Source: Cohnella fermenti
GTDB lineage: Bacteria; Bacillota; Bacilli; Paenibacillales; Paenibacillaceae
Reading direction: 5' to 3'
Length of the DNA: 64,000 bases
Assembly (NCBI RefSeq): GCF_004801405.1
Contig: NZ_SSOB01000010.1
Coordinates: 124,001 to 188,000 of the forward strand
Position numbers and translations under genes: made by a program. Positions 8,033 to 15,962 of this stretch are shown piece after piece. Numbering within the stretch: the stretch's first letter is position 1; each line of letters starts with the position of its first letter. The notes under the pieces are model-generated. The model was not told the DNA's origin. It searched no databases and saw only the letters and a program-made list of their open reading frames with translations.

Positions 8033-8443
8033 TCAATCCTTGTCCCTGAGACGTTCGCCCAGATAGGCCCCGCGCCGCGATCCATCGCGTTCATTCGACG
8101 AGCCGCTTCGCGATGTCGCATTGTTCACATCCGTCCGAAGCCGGCTGCGGCAATTGTCGCACATGTTCCCGTCCCGAATCAGCACCCCGCACACCTCGCA
8201 CGGATAAGACAGGTTCGGAGCGTTATAGAGCGAGATTCGCCCTTCCCGGATGAAGCGCGTAATCTGCTTGATGGACACGCCGGTCTCCTCGGACAGGATC
8301 GTAATGGTCGCGCCCTTGTTCTTCCTCAAAAATTCGGTGCAGGTCTCGTATTCCTTCTCCAGATCGCCATGGCAATTGGGGCAGATGTCACGGAAGTGAC
8401 GAGCGAATAGTCGGCCGCAACGCGGGCAATTGGCCAGATCCAC
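8033..8443 (-). CDS. TIGR03826-type flagellar operon zinc-finger protein (YvyF-like)
   Basis: The 136-aa product has two zinc-ribbon-like clusters, CPRCGRLF...CPNC at the N-terminus and CEVCG...CDNC in the second half. Between them is a helix-turn-helix-like stretch (TILSEETGVSIKQITRFIREG). This is the YvyF pattern, a conserved gene between comF and flgM. The start is GTG at 8443, eight bases after GGAGG, giving MDLANCPRCGR; an earlier in-frame TTG at 8470 lacks a ribosome binding site. A DNA- or RNA-binding regulatory role is plausible but unproven. Confidence 0.85.
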   Translation of the reverse strand: MDLANCPRCGRLFARHFRDICPNCHGDLEKEYETCTEFLRKNKGATITILSEETGVSIKQITRFIREGRISLYNAPNLSYPCEVCGVLIRDGNMCDNCRSRLRTDVNNATSRSGSSNERDGSRRGAYLGERLRDKD

Positions 8444-8548
8444 GCACGATTCCTCCATTCCACACAACAAAATCGATAAGAAACAACTATATACGCTACT
8501 ATCATACTAAATTTTACAAGAAAAATATAGAGCAATATGGACTAGACG

Positions 8549-9337
8549 CTACGACCTCGCCCACAACGCCCCGTACACTTCCGCATTCGGATAAGCCGCG
8601 AGCAGCGCCCTCGAGCATTCCGTCATCGTCGCCCCAGTCGTATAAATATCGTCCACAAGCATAATTCGAACCGGATCGGTTGGGGAAAAAAGTGCTTCCG
8701 ACACGTGCCCGAGGGCCAGCGGAGGCGAGAGTGCGGCGAACGTCCCCTTCATATCCTCGATTCGATCCTTCCGGCCCTTAAAGCTCTGCTTCCCCGTATG
8801 ACGAATACGCCGCAGCATCGGCCGATAAGGGAGACGATACAGCACCGCCATTCCCCGGGCGACCCGCTCCGCCTGGTCGAAGCCCCTGTCCGCAAGCCGC
8901 AGCGGAGCGATCGGAACAGAGGTGACGACATCGAACCTCGTCTCCCCGAGCAGCGGCTCCACCGCCGCGGCCAGCATCGCCGCGAACGCCGCCTCCAGCC
9001 TCTCCAGTCCCCGGTACTTATAGAGCGCAAGCCATTCCTTCATCGCATCGTCGTAGCGCACGGCCCCGCGGCACTTCACGAAGGGCCGCTCCCTCCGGCG
9101 CAAGCAATCCCCGCACCGCTCCGGCCTCCCGCAGATCGGGCAGGCGATCGTCACAATCCAGGGAATCCGGCTTATGCAGCCCGCGCAGAAGCCTTCGTCC
9201 AGAACCTTCCGGGCGGCCGGATTGCGAATCGGGATCGGCGCCCGCCTCCCGCCTCCGACCTGGAACGTCTGCCCGCAGAGCAGACAATTCCGCCCCTGCG
9301 GTCGCAGCAGCGCCAATAGCTTCGAGGCGCCGATCAT
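8549..9337 (-). CDS. comFC: Competence protein ComFC (phosphoribosyltransferase-like)
   Basis: ComFC acts with ComFA in uptake of single-stranded DNA during transformation. The 262-aa product has zinc-binding cysteine pairs at the N-terminus (CLLCG near residue 19, CAGC near 54, CPICGRPERCGDC near 67-79) and a type-I phosphoribosyltransferase loop near residues 226-240 (IMLVDDIYTTGATMTEC). Its ATG overlaps the comFA stop as ATGA, so the two are coupled. No comFB is present between them, as in many Paenibacillaceae. Confidence 0.93.
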   Translation of the reverse strand: MIGASKLLALLRPQGRNCLLCGQTFQVGGGRRAPIPIRNPAARKVLDEGFCAGCISRIPWIVTIACPICGRPERCGDCLRRRERPFVKCRGAVRYDDAMKEWLALYKYRGLERLEAAFAAMLAAAVEPLLGETRFDVVTSVPIAPLRLADRGFDQAERVARGMAVLYRLPYRPMLRRIRHTGKQSFKGRKDRIEDMKGTFAALSPPLALGHVSEALFSPTDPVRIMLVDDIYTTGATMTECSRALLAAYPNAEVYGALWARS

Positions 9338-11355
9338 GCCCGTTCCCCCTTGCGCCGCAGATACCCCCGTTTGCCCGCGAGCCGGTTCATCGCGCGAATC
9401 TGGCCGACCGCCGACCGCTGCGCCCGCGTCAAGTACGGCGAACAGAAGCGCACCCGGCCGAACGGATCGTCCGCCGATCGCCCGGCCCTCCCCGCCATCT
9501 GAACAAGCGAAGCCTCGTCGAACATCGCCTGGTGCGCCCCGAGAATAAATACATCGCTTCGCGGAATCGTCACCCCCCGCTCCAGAATTGTCGTCGTCAC
9601 CAGAAGCCGGAGCGACACCTGCCGGAACTGCTGCACCTTGACCGTGCGCTCCGGATCGCTCGAATACGTCCCCTCAATCTGCACCTTCTCAAGCCCCAAG
9701 CTCGCCGCCCGCTTCTTCAGAAGCCGAACAAGCGGAACGACATGCTTGATGTAAGGCACGAACACGAATACCTGCGCTCCTCGGGAGACCGAGGCCGCCA
9801 GTTCCCGCACCAGCGCGCGCGGCAGCTCCGCCCGGGCGAGCAGCCCGGCCATCGCCGGAACGCGCAGCCGCGCCGGCACCGGAAGCGGATGCCGATGGTA
9901 CCGCACCGGCACCCGCGCACACGGCGTCCGCCCGCTCCGCACCTCGCGGCGGAGCCCGGCGGGCGGCGTCGCGCTGAGCAGCACCGTCGCGCCGTTCGCG
10001 CTCCGCGCCTTCGCTGCCGCGTAATGCAGCACGGGGTCGTTATGGTAGGGGAACGCATCGAGCTCGTCCAGAAGCACGAGATCGAACGCCCCCTGGAAGC
10101 GGAGCAACTGATGCGTGGTCGCAAGCGTCAGCTCGGCGTTCGCCCAGCGATCCTCGCTTCCGCCGTACAGCACCGCCAACGCCGCCTCGGGGAACGCCTT
10201 CCGCAGCCGCGGAGCCAGCTCCAGCACCACATCCCGCCTCGGCGTTGCGATCAACACCCGCCCTCCCGCCTCCAGCACGGCCGCCACCAGCGGGAAAATC
10301 ATCTCCGTCTTCCCGGCGCCCGTCACCGCCCACAGAAGAAAACTCCTCTCCGGCGCGGCGAGCTCGGCGGATCGCAGCCGTGCGTGCAGCCCTCGCAGCG
10401 CGGCAACAAGCGGCCGCAGCGGCCCCCGCAGGCCCGCGCCGCCCCATGCTCCCGCGCGCCGTGCCCCCGCCTCGCCGCGCAGGAAGCGCAAGGCCTCCTC
10501 GGCCGCGCTGCGCTGCGCGGCACTGAGCCCCCAGCGATCCGTGAGCGCTGGGGACAGCGCGGCCAGCGCCGCGCCCGGCTGCTCGGCGCCCAGCGCGAGC
10601 AGCTCGCATTCGCGGCTGCGTCCCAGCGTGGCGCACGCCTCGCAGACGGCGCAGCCGCTTCGCCCGCACGAGGCGCACCGCGTGCGGCGCATGCGCTCTT
10701 CCCCGCTGCCGCAGCGTCGGCAGCGGAGCCCTTGGCGGCGCGGCCCCGCGTCCGCCGCCCGGGGCGCAATCGCGGCTGCGAGGCGCACAGCGCCGAGCCC
10801 CGCGGCAAGCTCAAGCACTCGCAGCGGCTCGGCTCCATACGGAGGCGGCAGCATCTCCTCCAGCAAGGCTGCCGCCTCCTCCCGCAGCAGCGAGCGGCCT
10901 CGCAGGCAAGCTGCCGCTTGCTCCGCAGCCGCAAGCCACGGCTCCATCTCCTCCGTGTTCGCCGCCCTCGCTTCCGCCTTATCCGCCAATCGTCCCCCTC
11001 CAGCATCGCCCATCGCCCGCTCCCGCTCCGCAGCGTTTATCGTCCTCTCTCTTCGGCCCTCATCGCTCAGCCCCCCTCTCTCCCCTGCCACATCGAACGC
11101 CCTGCCCTTCGCCCCCGCCGCCGTCCAAGCCGCCTCCGCCGCGCCGCTCAATGCCCGATCCGGCCCTCCGGGTGCCCCACGATCTTGCCTTCCGTTAAAC
11201 AATTGGCAGCATTCCTCCGCTATCCCGAGAGGCAGCGGCTCCTTCAGCCGGCAGACGACCCTCCGCCCTGTCAGACATTGCGCCTCCCAGTCCACCGATA
11301 GACACGCCTCCCCCTTGCCGCTCTCATCGAGCCTGACGTAGACAATCGCCCTCAT
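9334..11355 (-). CDS. comFA: Competence helicase ComFA
   Basis: ComFA is the membrane-associated ATPase that helps drive transforming DNA into the cell. The 673-aa product is longer than the B. subtilis protein (about 460 aa) because of an N-terminal extension rich in Ala, Glu and Arg (residues about 60-200). A zinc finger with four CxxC pairs spans residues 212-241. Walker A (AVTGAGKT) is at 343-350, a DELD box replaces DEAD at 430-433, and the helicase C domain follows (MAGRAGRSADDPFG near 625). The gene is extremely GC-rich, which creates long open frames on the other strand. Confidence 0.92.
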   Translation of the reverse strand: MRAIVYVRLDESGKGEACLSVDWEAQCLTGRRVVCRLKEPLPLGIAEECCQLFNGRQDRGAPGGPDRALSGAAEAAWTAAGAKGRAFDVAGERGGLSDEGRRERTINAAERERAMGDAGGGRLADKAEARAANTEEMEPWLAAAEQAAACLRGRSLLREEAAALLEEMLPPPYGAEPLRVLELAAGLGAVRLAAAIAPRAADAGPRRQGLRCRRCGSGEERMRRTRCASCGRSGCAVCEACATLGRSRECELLALGAEQPGAALAALSPALTDRWGLSAAQRSAAEEALRFLRGEAGARRAGAWGGAGLRGPLRPLVAALRGLHARLRSAELAAPERSFLLWAVTGAGKTEMIFPLVAAVLEAGGRVLIATPRRDVVLELAPRLRKAFPEAALAVLYGGSEDRWANAELTLATTHQLLRFQGAFDLVLLDELDAFPYHNDPVLHYAAAKARSANGATVLLSATPPAGLRREVRSGRTPCARVPVRYHRHPLPVPARLRVPAMAGLLARAELPRALVRELAASVSRGAQVFVFVPYIKHVVPLVRLLKKRAASLGLEKVQIEGTYSSDPERTVKVQQFRQVSLRLLVTTTILERGVTIPRSDVFILGAHQAMFDEASLVQMAGRAGRSADDPFGRVRFCSPYLTRAQRSAVGQIRAMNRLAGKRGYLRRKGERA

Positions 11356-11403
11356 CCGTCTCTCCTCCTCTTAGCCTTCTTCTCCCCATCGCACAGGCCG
11401 ACA

Positions 11404-11449
11404 CAAAAAAGCACAGCCGAAACCGTCCGTCGACGATCCCGAGTGTGCT
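11404..11449 (-). terminator. Intrinsic terminator after the three-gene accessory unit
   Basis: AGCACA (11444-11449) pairs with TGTGCT (11410-11415) on the minus strand, with an internal imperfect stem and a run of six T residues. It separates the nuclease-like gene from comFA. Confidence 0.65.
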
Positions 11450-11474
11450 TCACCCGCTCTACACATGATCTCTC

Positions 11475-12224
11475 TTACGCCGGCATCATAGCCGCCAGTT
11501 CGCGCGCTCCCAATGCCTTGAACAACGGACCAAGTCCCAAATCCTCCAGACGCGCCTCGATGGATTCCCGACTATCCGCACATACGAAGAACAACTCATG
11601 ACTTATGTCCAACGCGGACATCTCGGATTTGACATACTGCATATATTTGACTTCCTTGCATCCGATACGCGCAGGTTGAGCCTTGCATTCATACAATTGA
11701 GCATGCTTGCCATTCCAGGAACCGAAGTCGACCGTCGAACGATTCCTGCATACCTCTCCCGATTCCGTTCGACTCGATTCCGCATGCGTGGGGGCAACGC
11801 ATATGTACTTTAATTCCTTGGCAGCCACACGAGTCTTTACCGTGATCCTGGCTCCCCATCCGAATGCGGGCAGATCAAGAATATCGGAGCCGCCGCGACT
11901 CGCGATGACAAGCGATTCCACCATGGCTCCTCGAAGCCCCGCTATCTCCTTGTCATCGCTGCACGAACGGAAGGCTTTTATAACAAGATCAATGATTCCC
12001 TTCCGACCACTGACGCTGCCGAAGCCCTTCGCCCAAACAGCTAACTTCGCTTCCAGATTGAGCGTATTCCACCACTTCGAAGTCTGAATCAACCGGCAGA
12101 AGTCCGGAATGTAGCTTCTTCGAACTTTAAAGTGGTCTGCGAACTCCTTGGCGATGGCCACAAGGTGATCAGGGAGGGAGTAGTCCGTTCTCTCGAAGCT
12201 TAATTCCGTTCGCTCCGAATGCAT
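11475..12224 (-). CDS. PD-(D/E)XK-like nuclease, last gene of a three-gene accessory unit
   Basis: The 249-aa product is not one I can name. It carries a candidate PD-(D/E)XK nuclease core: Glu103 in a helix (GAMVESLV), Asp166 (STVDFG), then Glu179 and Lys181 (LYECKAQ), the spacing seen in restriction-endonuclease-like folds. The N-terminal 100 residues are helical. The start ATG at 12224 lies four bases after the SecB-like gene, so the two are coupled; an upstream in-frame extension lies inside that gene and is rejected. A terminator follows. Metal-dependent DNA or RNA cleavage is inferred from motif only. Confidence 0.6.
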   Translation of the reverse strand: MHSERTELSFERTDYSLPDHLVAIAKEFADHFKVRRSYIPDFCRLIQTSKWWNTLNLEAKLAVWAKGFGSVSGRKGIIDLVIKAFRSCSDDKEIAGLRGAMVESLVIASRGGSDILDLPAFGWGARITVKTRVAAKELKYICVAPTHAESSRTESGEVCRNRSTVDFGSWNGKHAQLYECKAQPARIGCKEVKYMQYVKSEMSALDISHELFFVCADSRESIEARLEDLGLGPLFKALGARELAAMMPA

Positions 12225-12228
12225 GACC

Positions 12229-12660
12229 TCACCCCGCTTCGCCTTCGCTGCTCGCGGCCAAGGATTGCAATACATCCATCGTTGGCAAGGTATAAGGCGG
12301 GACTTGCATTCTCGCCAAGGTGGAAGCAATGCACTCTCTCGCATAAGGCAGAAGCAGCGGGACGATCTGATCTTCAAGATATTCCTCGAGGTCCTCTTCC
12401 GGCAATTCATTCGAAGCCGCGACAATCCCTTCGTGCGTGCAGGAGATTCGGAACATGCCCAATTCCTCGAAGTCGATAGATACCTTGAGGTAAATACTAA
12501 TTTTCTCCCTATCCGTCAATCTGCCAAACCGATGCTCGAACTGTGCAGTCAGATGCGTGTGACTTCCCTGTTCCCGAGAGCATGTCAATTCACTCAGAGA
12601 GACATTAAGCAGTTGGATATGGTTCTTCACGAATACAAACTTCTTAAATAAGTCAGACAT
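12229..12660 (-). CDS. SecB-like chaperone
   Basis: The 143-aa product resembles the chaperone SecB, which holds proteins unfolded. The length fits, the body alternates beta strands, and the C-terminal helix with LLLPYARECI (residues 102-111) followed by VPPYTLP matches the most conserved part of SecB (FPYARE..., FPPL.L.P). Start ATG at 12660 follows GGAGGG by six bases; a GTG at 12687 is badly spaced. Firmicutes generally lack housekeeping SecB, but SecB-like proteins occur in toxin-antitoxin-chaperone modules, so guarding a toxin, perhaps the adjacent nuclease-like protein, is a reasonable inference. Confidence 0.65.
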   Translation of the reverse strand: MSDLFKKFVFVKNHIQLLNVSLSELTCSREQGSHTHLTAQFEHRFGRLTDREKISIYLKVSIDFEELGMFRISCTHEGIVAASNELPEEDLEEYLEDQIVPLLLPYARECIASTLARMQVPPYTLPTMDVLQSLAASSEGEAG

Positions 12661-12698
12661 AGACAGCCCTCCGTCGCCGATGTACACCTCCCTCTATT

Positions 12699-13211
12699 TT
12701 ACCATTTGTCGGAAAATAAAGAAACCTGCCGGATCGGCAGGTTCGAGTGAATATCCATCCCATAGCTCATGGTATATTGCCCCACTTGGTAGATATCCAT
12801 TATGACTTCCACGGAAGCGGCCGATTCTATTCTGGCCGGCAAATCAATCACGATGTTGATAAGGGACGCTCTGACGTCCTCGGGGTATTCGAAGCCCATC
12901 TCTTCTTCGAGAATAAACTTCTCATAATCGAATTGTGCGATCAGTTCCTCATTCTCGGGAATCTTCCCTTGGAGGATTCGCATAATGCTCGGCTGGCCGA
13001 CTTCCTCGAACCAGTCAAGGAACATCCGTTGGCCTCCCGCAAGTTCCCGTGTTCTCGCCGCCAGGATGAGCTCACTGGAGCTCTTCGCCTCTTCGCATGA
13101 GAAGTACCGAGTAATGGCCTTAACATAAAGCGCCAACAAGGAATCCAGGCTCTGTCCCGTTCGACCTTGAGCAGCTTGATGCACTCCGAACCACTCTCTA
13201 ATATCCCTCAT
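12699..13211 (-). CDS. Unknown 170-aa protein, first gene of the accessory unit
   Basis: I do not recognise this family. The product is soluble and mostly helical, acidic in the middle (FDYEKFILEEEMGFEYPEDV near residues 94-113), with no cysteine cluster or nucleotide-binding motif that I can see. The ATG at 13211 follows AGGGGG. A promoter-like pair lies upstream, and the SecB-like gene starts 38 bases after its stop, so it is probably the leader gene of a three-gene operon. It could be the sensor, antitoxin or toxin of the module; nothing in the sequence decides. Confidence 0.6.
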   Translation of the reverse strand: MRDIREWFGVHQAAQGRTGQSLDSLLALYVKAITRYFSCEEAKSSSELILAARTRELAGGQRMFLDWFEEVGQPSIMRILQGKIPENEELIAQFDYEKFILEEEMGFEYPEDVRASLINIVIDLPARIESAASVEVIMDIYQVGQYTMSYGMDIHSNLPIRQVSLFSDKW

Positions 13212-13247
13212 TCCAAGGCCCCCTGCGATTAACTAAGACTGGATATT

Positions 13248-13277
13248 ATTGTACAACACCGAACAACACAATGACAA
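13248..13277 (-). promoter_or_regulatory. Sigma-A-like promoter of the three-gene accessory unit
   Basis: TTGTCA (13272-13277), 18 bases, then TACAAT (13248-13253) on the minus strand, about 37 bases before the 170-aa gene. Spacing is one base over the optimum. Confidence 0.5.
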
Positions 13278-13410
13278 GCATCGGCTCACTTGAGAATCTC
13301 GCCTCCCAAGCCATTGCCCAAATATACGTTTCTTATACATGGAATATGCCGAACATCCGAATAACCTTCCCGGAATCCCCGCTCCATTCTTCCTTGCCGC
13401 TCCCGCCCCT

Positions 13411-13944
13411 TCACAGCGGCAGCCGGGCCACATCCTCATCCCGCATCAGGTCCACCCACACGAGACCCTCGCCGCATCGCGCATATTCACCTTTACGACA
13501 ATTCCCATTTTCCCCGATGCCCGCGACGCTCCCACGACAATTCCCATTCTCGCTAGCCGCGTCGACTCCATCGCGACAGTTCCCGCTCCCCGCGCCATCA
13601 GCATCGGCTTCAACAAGCCCGGCTTCCGAGCCGCCGCCATCCCCGGTCCTGCGAGACCGGTCGCGCCGCCACTCGACCCCGCCATCGTCCCGGGCGAACT
13701 GCCTCACAATCGCTTCCGTATCGTCCGCCGAGTCGTCGAGCACAACCGTAATATGAACGTCCATCCCCATTCTCCGGGAATAACTTCTGAGCGACCTCAT
13801 ATACCATTCGATCCGGCTCCCGTGATCGCCCGCAACAAGCACGTAGTGCCGCCCGCTCCTTCGACGGCGGCGCCGCACCGCCCCATGGACGGCAAGGACG
13901 CCAAGCGCATAGACGACGAGTATCCCGCATAGCACAGCCAGCAT
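13411..13944 (-). CDS. Membrane-anchored glycosyltransferase-like conserved protein with NCR repeats
   Basis: The 177-aa product begins with one transmembrane helix (residues 1-20, LAVLCGILVVYALGVLAVHG), then an Arg-rich stop. A short conserved domain follows with RIEWYMRSLRSYSR and ITVVLDDSADDTEAIVRQFA, which looks like the start of a GT2-type nucleotide-sugar fold. Similar proteins are known to me near comF in Paenibacillus, of unknown role. The C-terminal 70 residues are low-complexity and contain GNCR repeated three times. The start ATG at 13944 follows AAGGAGGGG. Confidence 0.6.
   Translation of the reverse strand: MLAVLCGILVVYALGVLAVHGAVRRRRRRSGRHYVLVAGDHGSRIEWYMRSLRSYSRRMGMDVHITVVLDDSADDTEAIVRQFARDDGGVEWRRDRSRRTGDGGGSEAGLVEADADGAGSGNCRDGVDAASENGNCRGSVAGIGENGNCRKGEYARCGEGLVWVDLMRDEDVARLPL
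13500..13600. repeat. Imperfect tandem repeat inside the membrane-anchored protein gene
   Basis: The plus strand shows CGACAATTCCCATT twice and a diverged CGACAGTTCCCGCT, spaced by about 40-45 bases. In the protein this gives the repeated GNCR units. Confidence 0.7.
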
Positions 13945-14248
13945 AGGAACCCCTCCTTCGTCGTGTCCCACCAGGTCTTCCGGATAGCCCCCGCTAGACC
14001 TCGTATGACACTATATGCGAAGATTCGGGCGTTCGTGCCGGTATCCGCCTGTCCGCAGCGAATCCTCTTCCTGCTCCTGAGCCAACGGGAGAAGAGGCAT
14101 AATCATCTCCGCCCCCTTGAACCTGAGTCGCCCCCTCCTGAGCCAATGGGAGAAGCAGCATAATGCACCGCCACCCGCCGCCTTCTAACCGCCCTCTCCA
14201 TCGCCCTCCACCCTTCACCCTTCCACTTCCACCTCCTGCAAACCGCAT
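13945..14248. other. Intergenic stretch with a 30-bp direct repeat
   Basis: I see no convincing gene in this 304-base stretch. It contains two copies of a 30-bp sequence at 14074-14103 and 14135-14164 (27 of 30 identical, starts 61 bases apart). Sequence between the copies is pyrimidine-rich on the plus strand. Confidence 0.6.
14074..14164. repeat. 30-bp direct repeat, two copies
   Basis: Copies at 14074-14103 and 14135-14164 share the core GAGCCAAYGGGAGAAG and the end GCATAAT. They lie just beyond the truncated rloB-like gene. Confidence 0.75.
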
Positions 14249-14278
14249 AAAAAAAACCTTGAAGACATAGCTCCAAGG
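14249..14278 (-). terminator. Intrinsic terminator at the end of the truncated rloB-like gene
   Basis: An 8-bp stem (14271-14278 with 14257-14264, one G-U pair), six-base loop, then eight T residues on the minus strand. Confidence 0.85.
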
Positions 14279-14423
14279 GCCCGCTTGCTATCTTATAATA
14301 AGGGAAGCTTCTGAAGTAATCATCTTCGGTCACGCTCCCCTCGCAGACGATAAGGAAGAACGGGGTCGGCCTTAGAAATTTGGACTTACGTTTATAGCTC
14401 GCGTCACTCCGTCTGTTCTTCAA
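14279..14423 (-). pseudogene. RloB/AbiLii-like protein, truncated after about 45 residues
   Basis: RloB-family proteins are the partners of RloA/AbiLi ATPases in abortive-infection loci. This copy opens MKNRRSDASYKRKSKFL and has the family core PFFLIVCEGSVTEDDYFRSF, then runs into an intrinsic terminator with no further RloB sequence downstream in any frame I examined; the family is usually about 200 aa. The start is probably TTG at 14423, inside the end of the ATPase gene, nine bases after GAGG. The open frame continues to 14103 through low-complexity sequence that is not RloB. I read it as a truncated remnant. Confidence 0.7.
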
Positions 14424-15738
14424 TGCCCGCAACCTCATCTTCCTTAAAGTTAAGGCTAAACTCCCCAAGATAAGGAATAGCTCCGAACCTGCCGGCCAGA
14501 TAATTGTTCAAGTAGTTGAAGTTGTTCCGAACGTCAATCGCAATATCATAGAGGCTGTACAGGGAACTGACTCCGTATTTGTTCTTCTCCGTGAAGAAGA
14601 TCTGGTCTCTTCTAAGAATACGAGGATGCATAAGCAGCGTATTGTGCGTTGTGAAAATAAGTTGCGCATGATGAGGATTGGTCGCCGTGTTGTTGAATAA
14701 AGCGATAATTCGCTCGCACAGCAAGGGATGCAACGAGCTCTCGATTTCGTCTACGAGCAGAACTCCGCCCCTCTTCAGGACGTTCAGAATCGGGTACTGA
14801 AGCGCATACAGTTTGATAGTTCCTCTCGACTCGTAGCGGATTGGGAATTTTTCTTCTCCCATTTCTTTTCTGGCCGCATCATATTTCATATGGTGCATAA
14901 AGGTCTCATAACTATCCGTTTGGATATCTCCGGACACTCCTTGTTGCTGAAGGAACTCCGTGAATTGTCTCGCCATCTCCTGTTCTTCGGAGCTCTTCGT
15001 TTCCTTCTCCACGGACAAATCGCTGATTCCGATATCCGCATCCCTCAAGATGGATAACACGGCCGATTTGGTAACAACGGATTGTTCCGATTGCTCAAGA
15101 AGCTCCTCTTCCACCATACGCCTGAAGATGACATCCGGGATGTTGCTCGATTTGATCTGTATCCGAAGGTAACGAATAATGTCTTTGGCCCAACCGAATT
15201 GTTTAACCGAATCCTGTCCTAATGTATAAATAAAAGGTCTGTACGAGTCTGGCCTGATATAATCCAGAGCCTTCTTATCCTCAAAGTATGTACCGATCTG
15301 GGTAAGTTCATTGCGTTCGCGAACGAAATAACAGGCTTCTTGTCTCTTCGGAACAAAATACAGCCATTCCGACACGATTCCCTTCCTGTCTATAGTCAGA
15401 CCATACCGATGACGAACTTCCCCGAGGAAAAAAGAGAGTTCAAATTCAACAGGTTGATTCCTGCTGACATCGTCCAGCTTAAAGACCGGCGGTTCAGCAA
15501 ACTCGTCTTTCTTGCTTGACGAAGGATGCATTAAGCGACATAGATAATTCATCGACTCGATCAGGTTGGATTTGCCGCTTGCGTTGGCTCCGAATATGGC
15601 AGCCGTCTTCAACAGGGATAACTTCCCATGCGTAAATACGTTCGTCTCCGACAATTCCCTGTTCTTATCGGCCACCATGGACAATACGACTTCATCCTTG
15701 TAGGACATAAAGTTCTTAACTCTATATTCAATTAACAT
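14404..15738 (-). CDS. RloA/AbiLi-type AAA ATPase of an abortive-infection locus
   Basis: The 444-aa product is an OLD/RloA-like ATPase. Features are the N-terminal MLIEYRVKNFMSYKDEV strand pair, Walker A GANASGKS at 50-57, Walker B LLVDEIESSLHPLL near residue 300, and the downstream FTTHNTLLM sensor histidine. The ATG at 15738 follows AAGGAGGTGATCTGC, an excellent ribosome binding site; an upstream in-frame extension overlaps the degU terminator and is rejected. AbiL-type systems pair it with an RloB protein. Here the partner is truncated, so the locus is probably no longer functional as a pair. Confidence 0.82.
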   Translation of the reverse strand: MLIEYRVKNFMSYKDEVVLSMVADKNRELSETNVFTHGKLSLLKTAAIFGANASGKSNLIESMNYLCRLMHPSSSKKDEFAEPPVFKLDDVSRNQPVEFELSFFLGEVRHRYGLTIDRKGIVSEWLYFVPKRQEACYFVRERNELTQIGTYFEDKKALDYIRPDSYRPFIYTLGQDSVKQFGWAKDIIRYLRIQIKSSNIPDVIFRRMVEEELLEQSEQSVVTKSAVLSILRDADIGISDLSVEKETKSSEEQEMARQFTEFLQQQGVSGDIQTDSYETFMHHMKYDAARKEMGEEKFPIRYESRGTIKLYALQYPILNVLKRGGVLLVDEIESSLHPLLCERIIALFNNTATNPHHAQLIFTTHNTLLMHPRILRRDQIFFTEKNKYGVSSLYSLYDIAIDVRNNFNYLNNYLAGRFGAIPYLGEFSLNFKEDEVAGIEEQTE

Positions 15739-15900
15739 GCAGATCACCTCCTTCTGAATTGAATGATAGCAATTATCCGAACTGTTATCAATAATTTTGC
15801 GAGATTCCTGCATAAATTGCACCTCCACTTCAAATTTACTTATTAGTATGCCCTCAAGAGGATCGATTATTCGCAATCGCGCACCGCCGCCCCCGCACGC

Positions 15901-15935
15901 CAAAACAGCCCCCGGGGACTCTTCCCCGGAGGCTG
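15901..15935 (-). terminator. Intrinsic terminator after degU
   Basis: A 13-bp GC-rich stem (15923-15935 with 15906-15918, one G-U pair), four-base loop and TTTT on the minus strand. Confidence 0.88.
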
Positions 15936-15962
15936 CTGCCGCTGCCGAATATGTATGGCTGT

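Noticed and set aside
9532..11301. Long plus-strand frame of 589 codons opposite comFA
   Set aside because: The minus strand encodes a clear ComFA; the region is very GC-rich and the opposite product is Arg/Pro/Gln-rich with no motif.
12225..12425. N-terminal extension of the nuclease-like gene
   Set aside because: It lies wholly inside the SecB-like gene in another frame and has no ribosome binding site.
13500..13600. CRISPR-like array
   Set aside because: Only three diverged units, inside a coding frame that stays open, with no leader or cas genes.
14103..14278. Continuation of the rloB-like frame past the terminator
   Set aside because: Translation gives Arg/Gly-rich low-complexity sequence unrelated to RloB, and the terminator precedes it.
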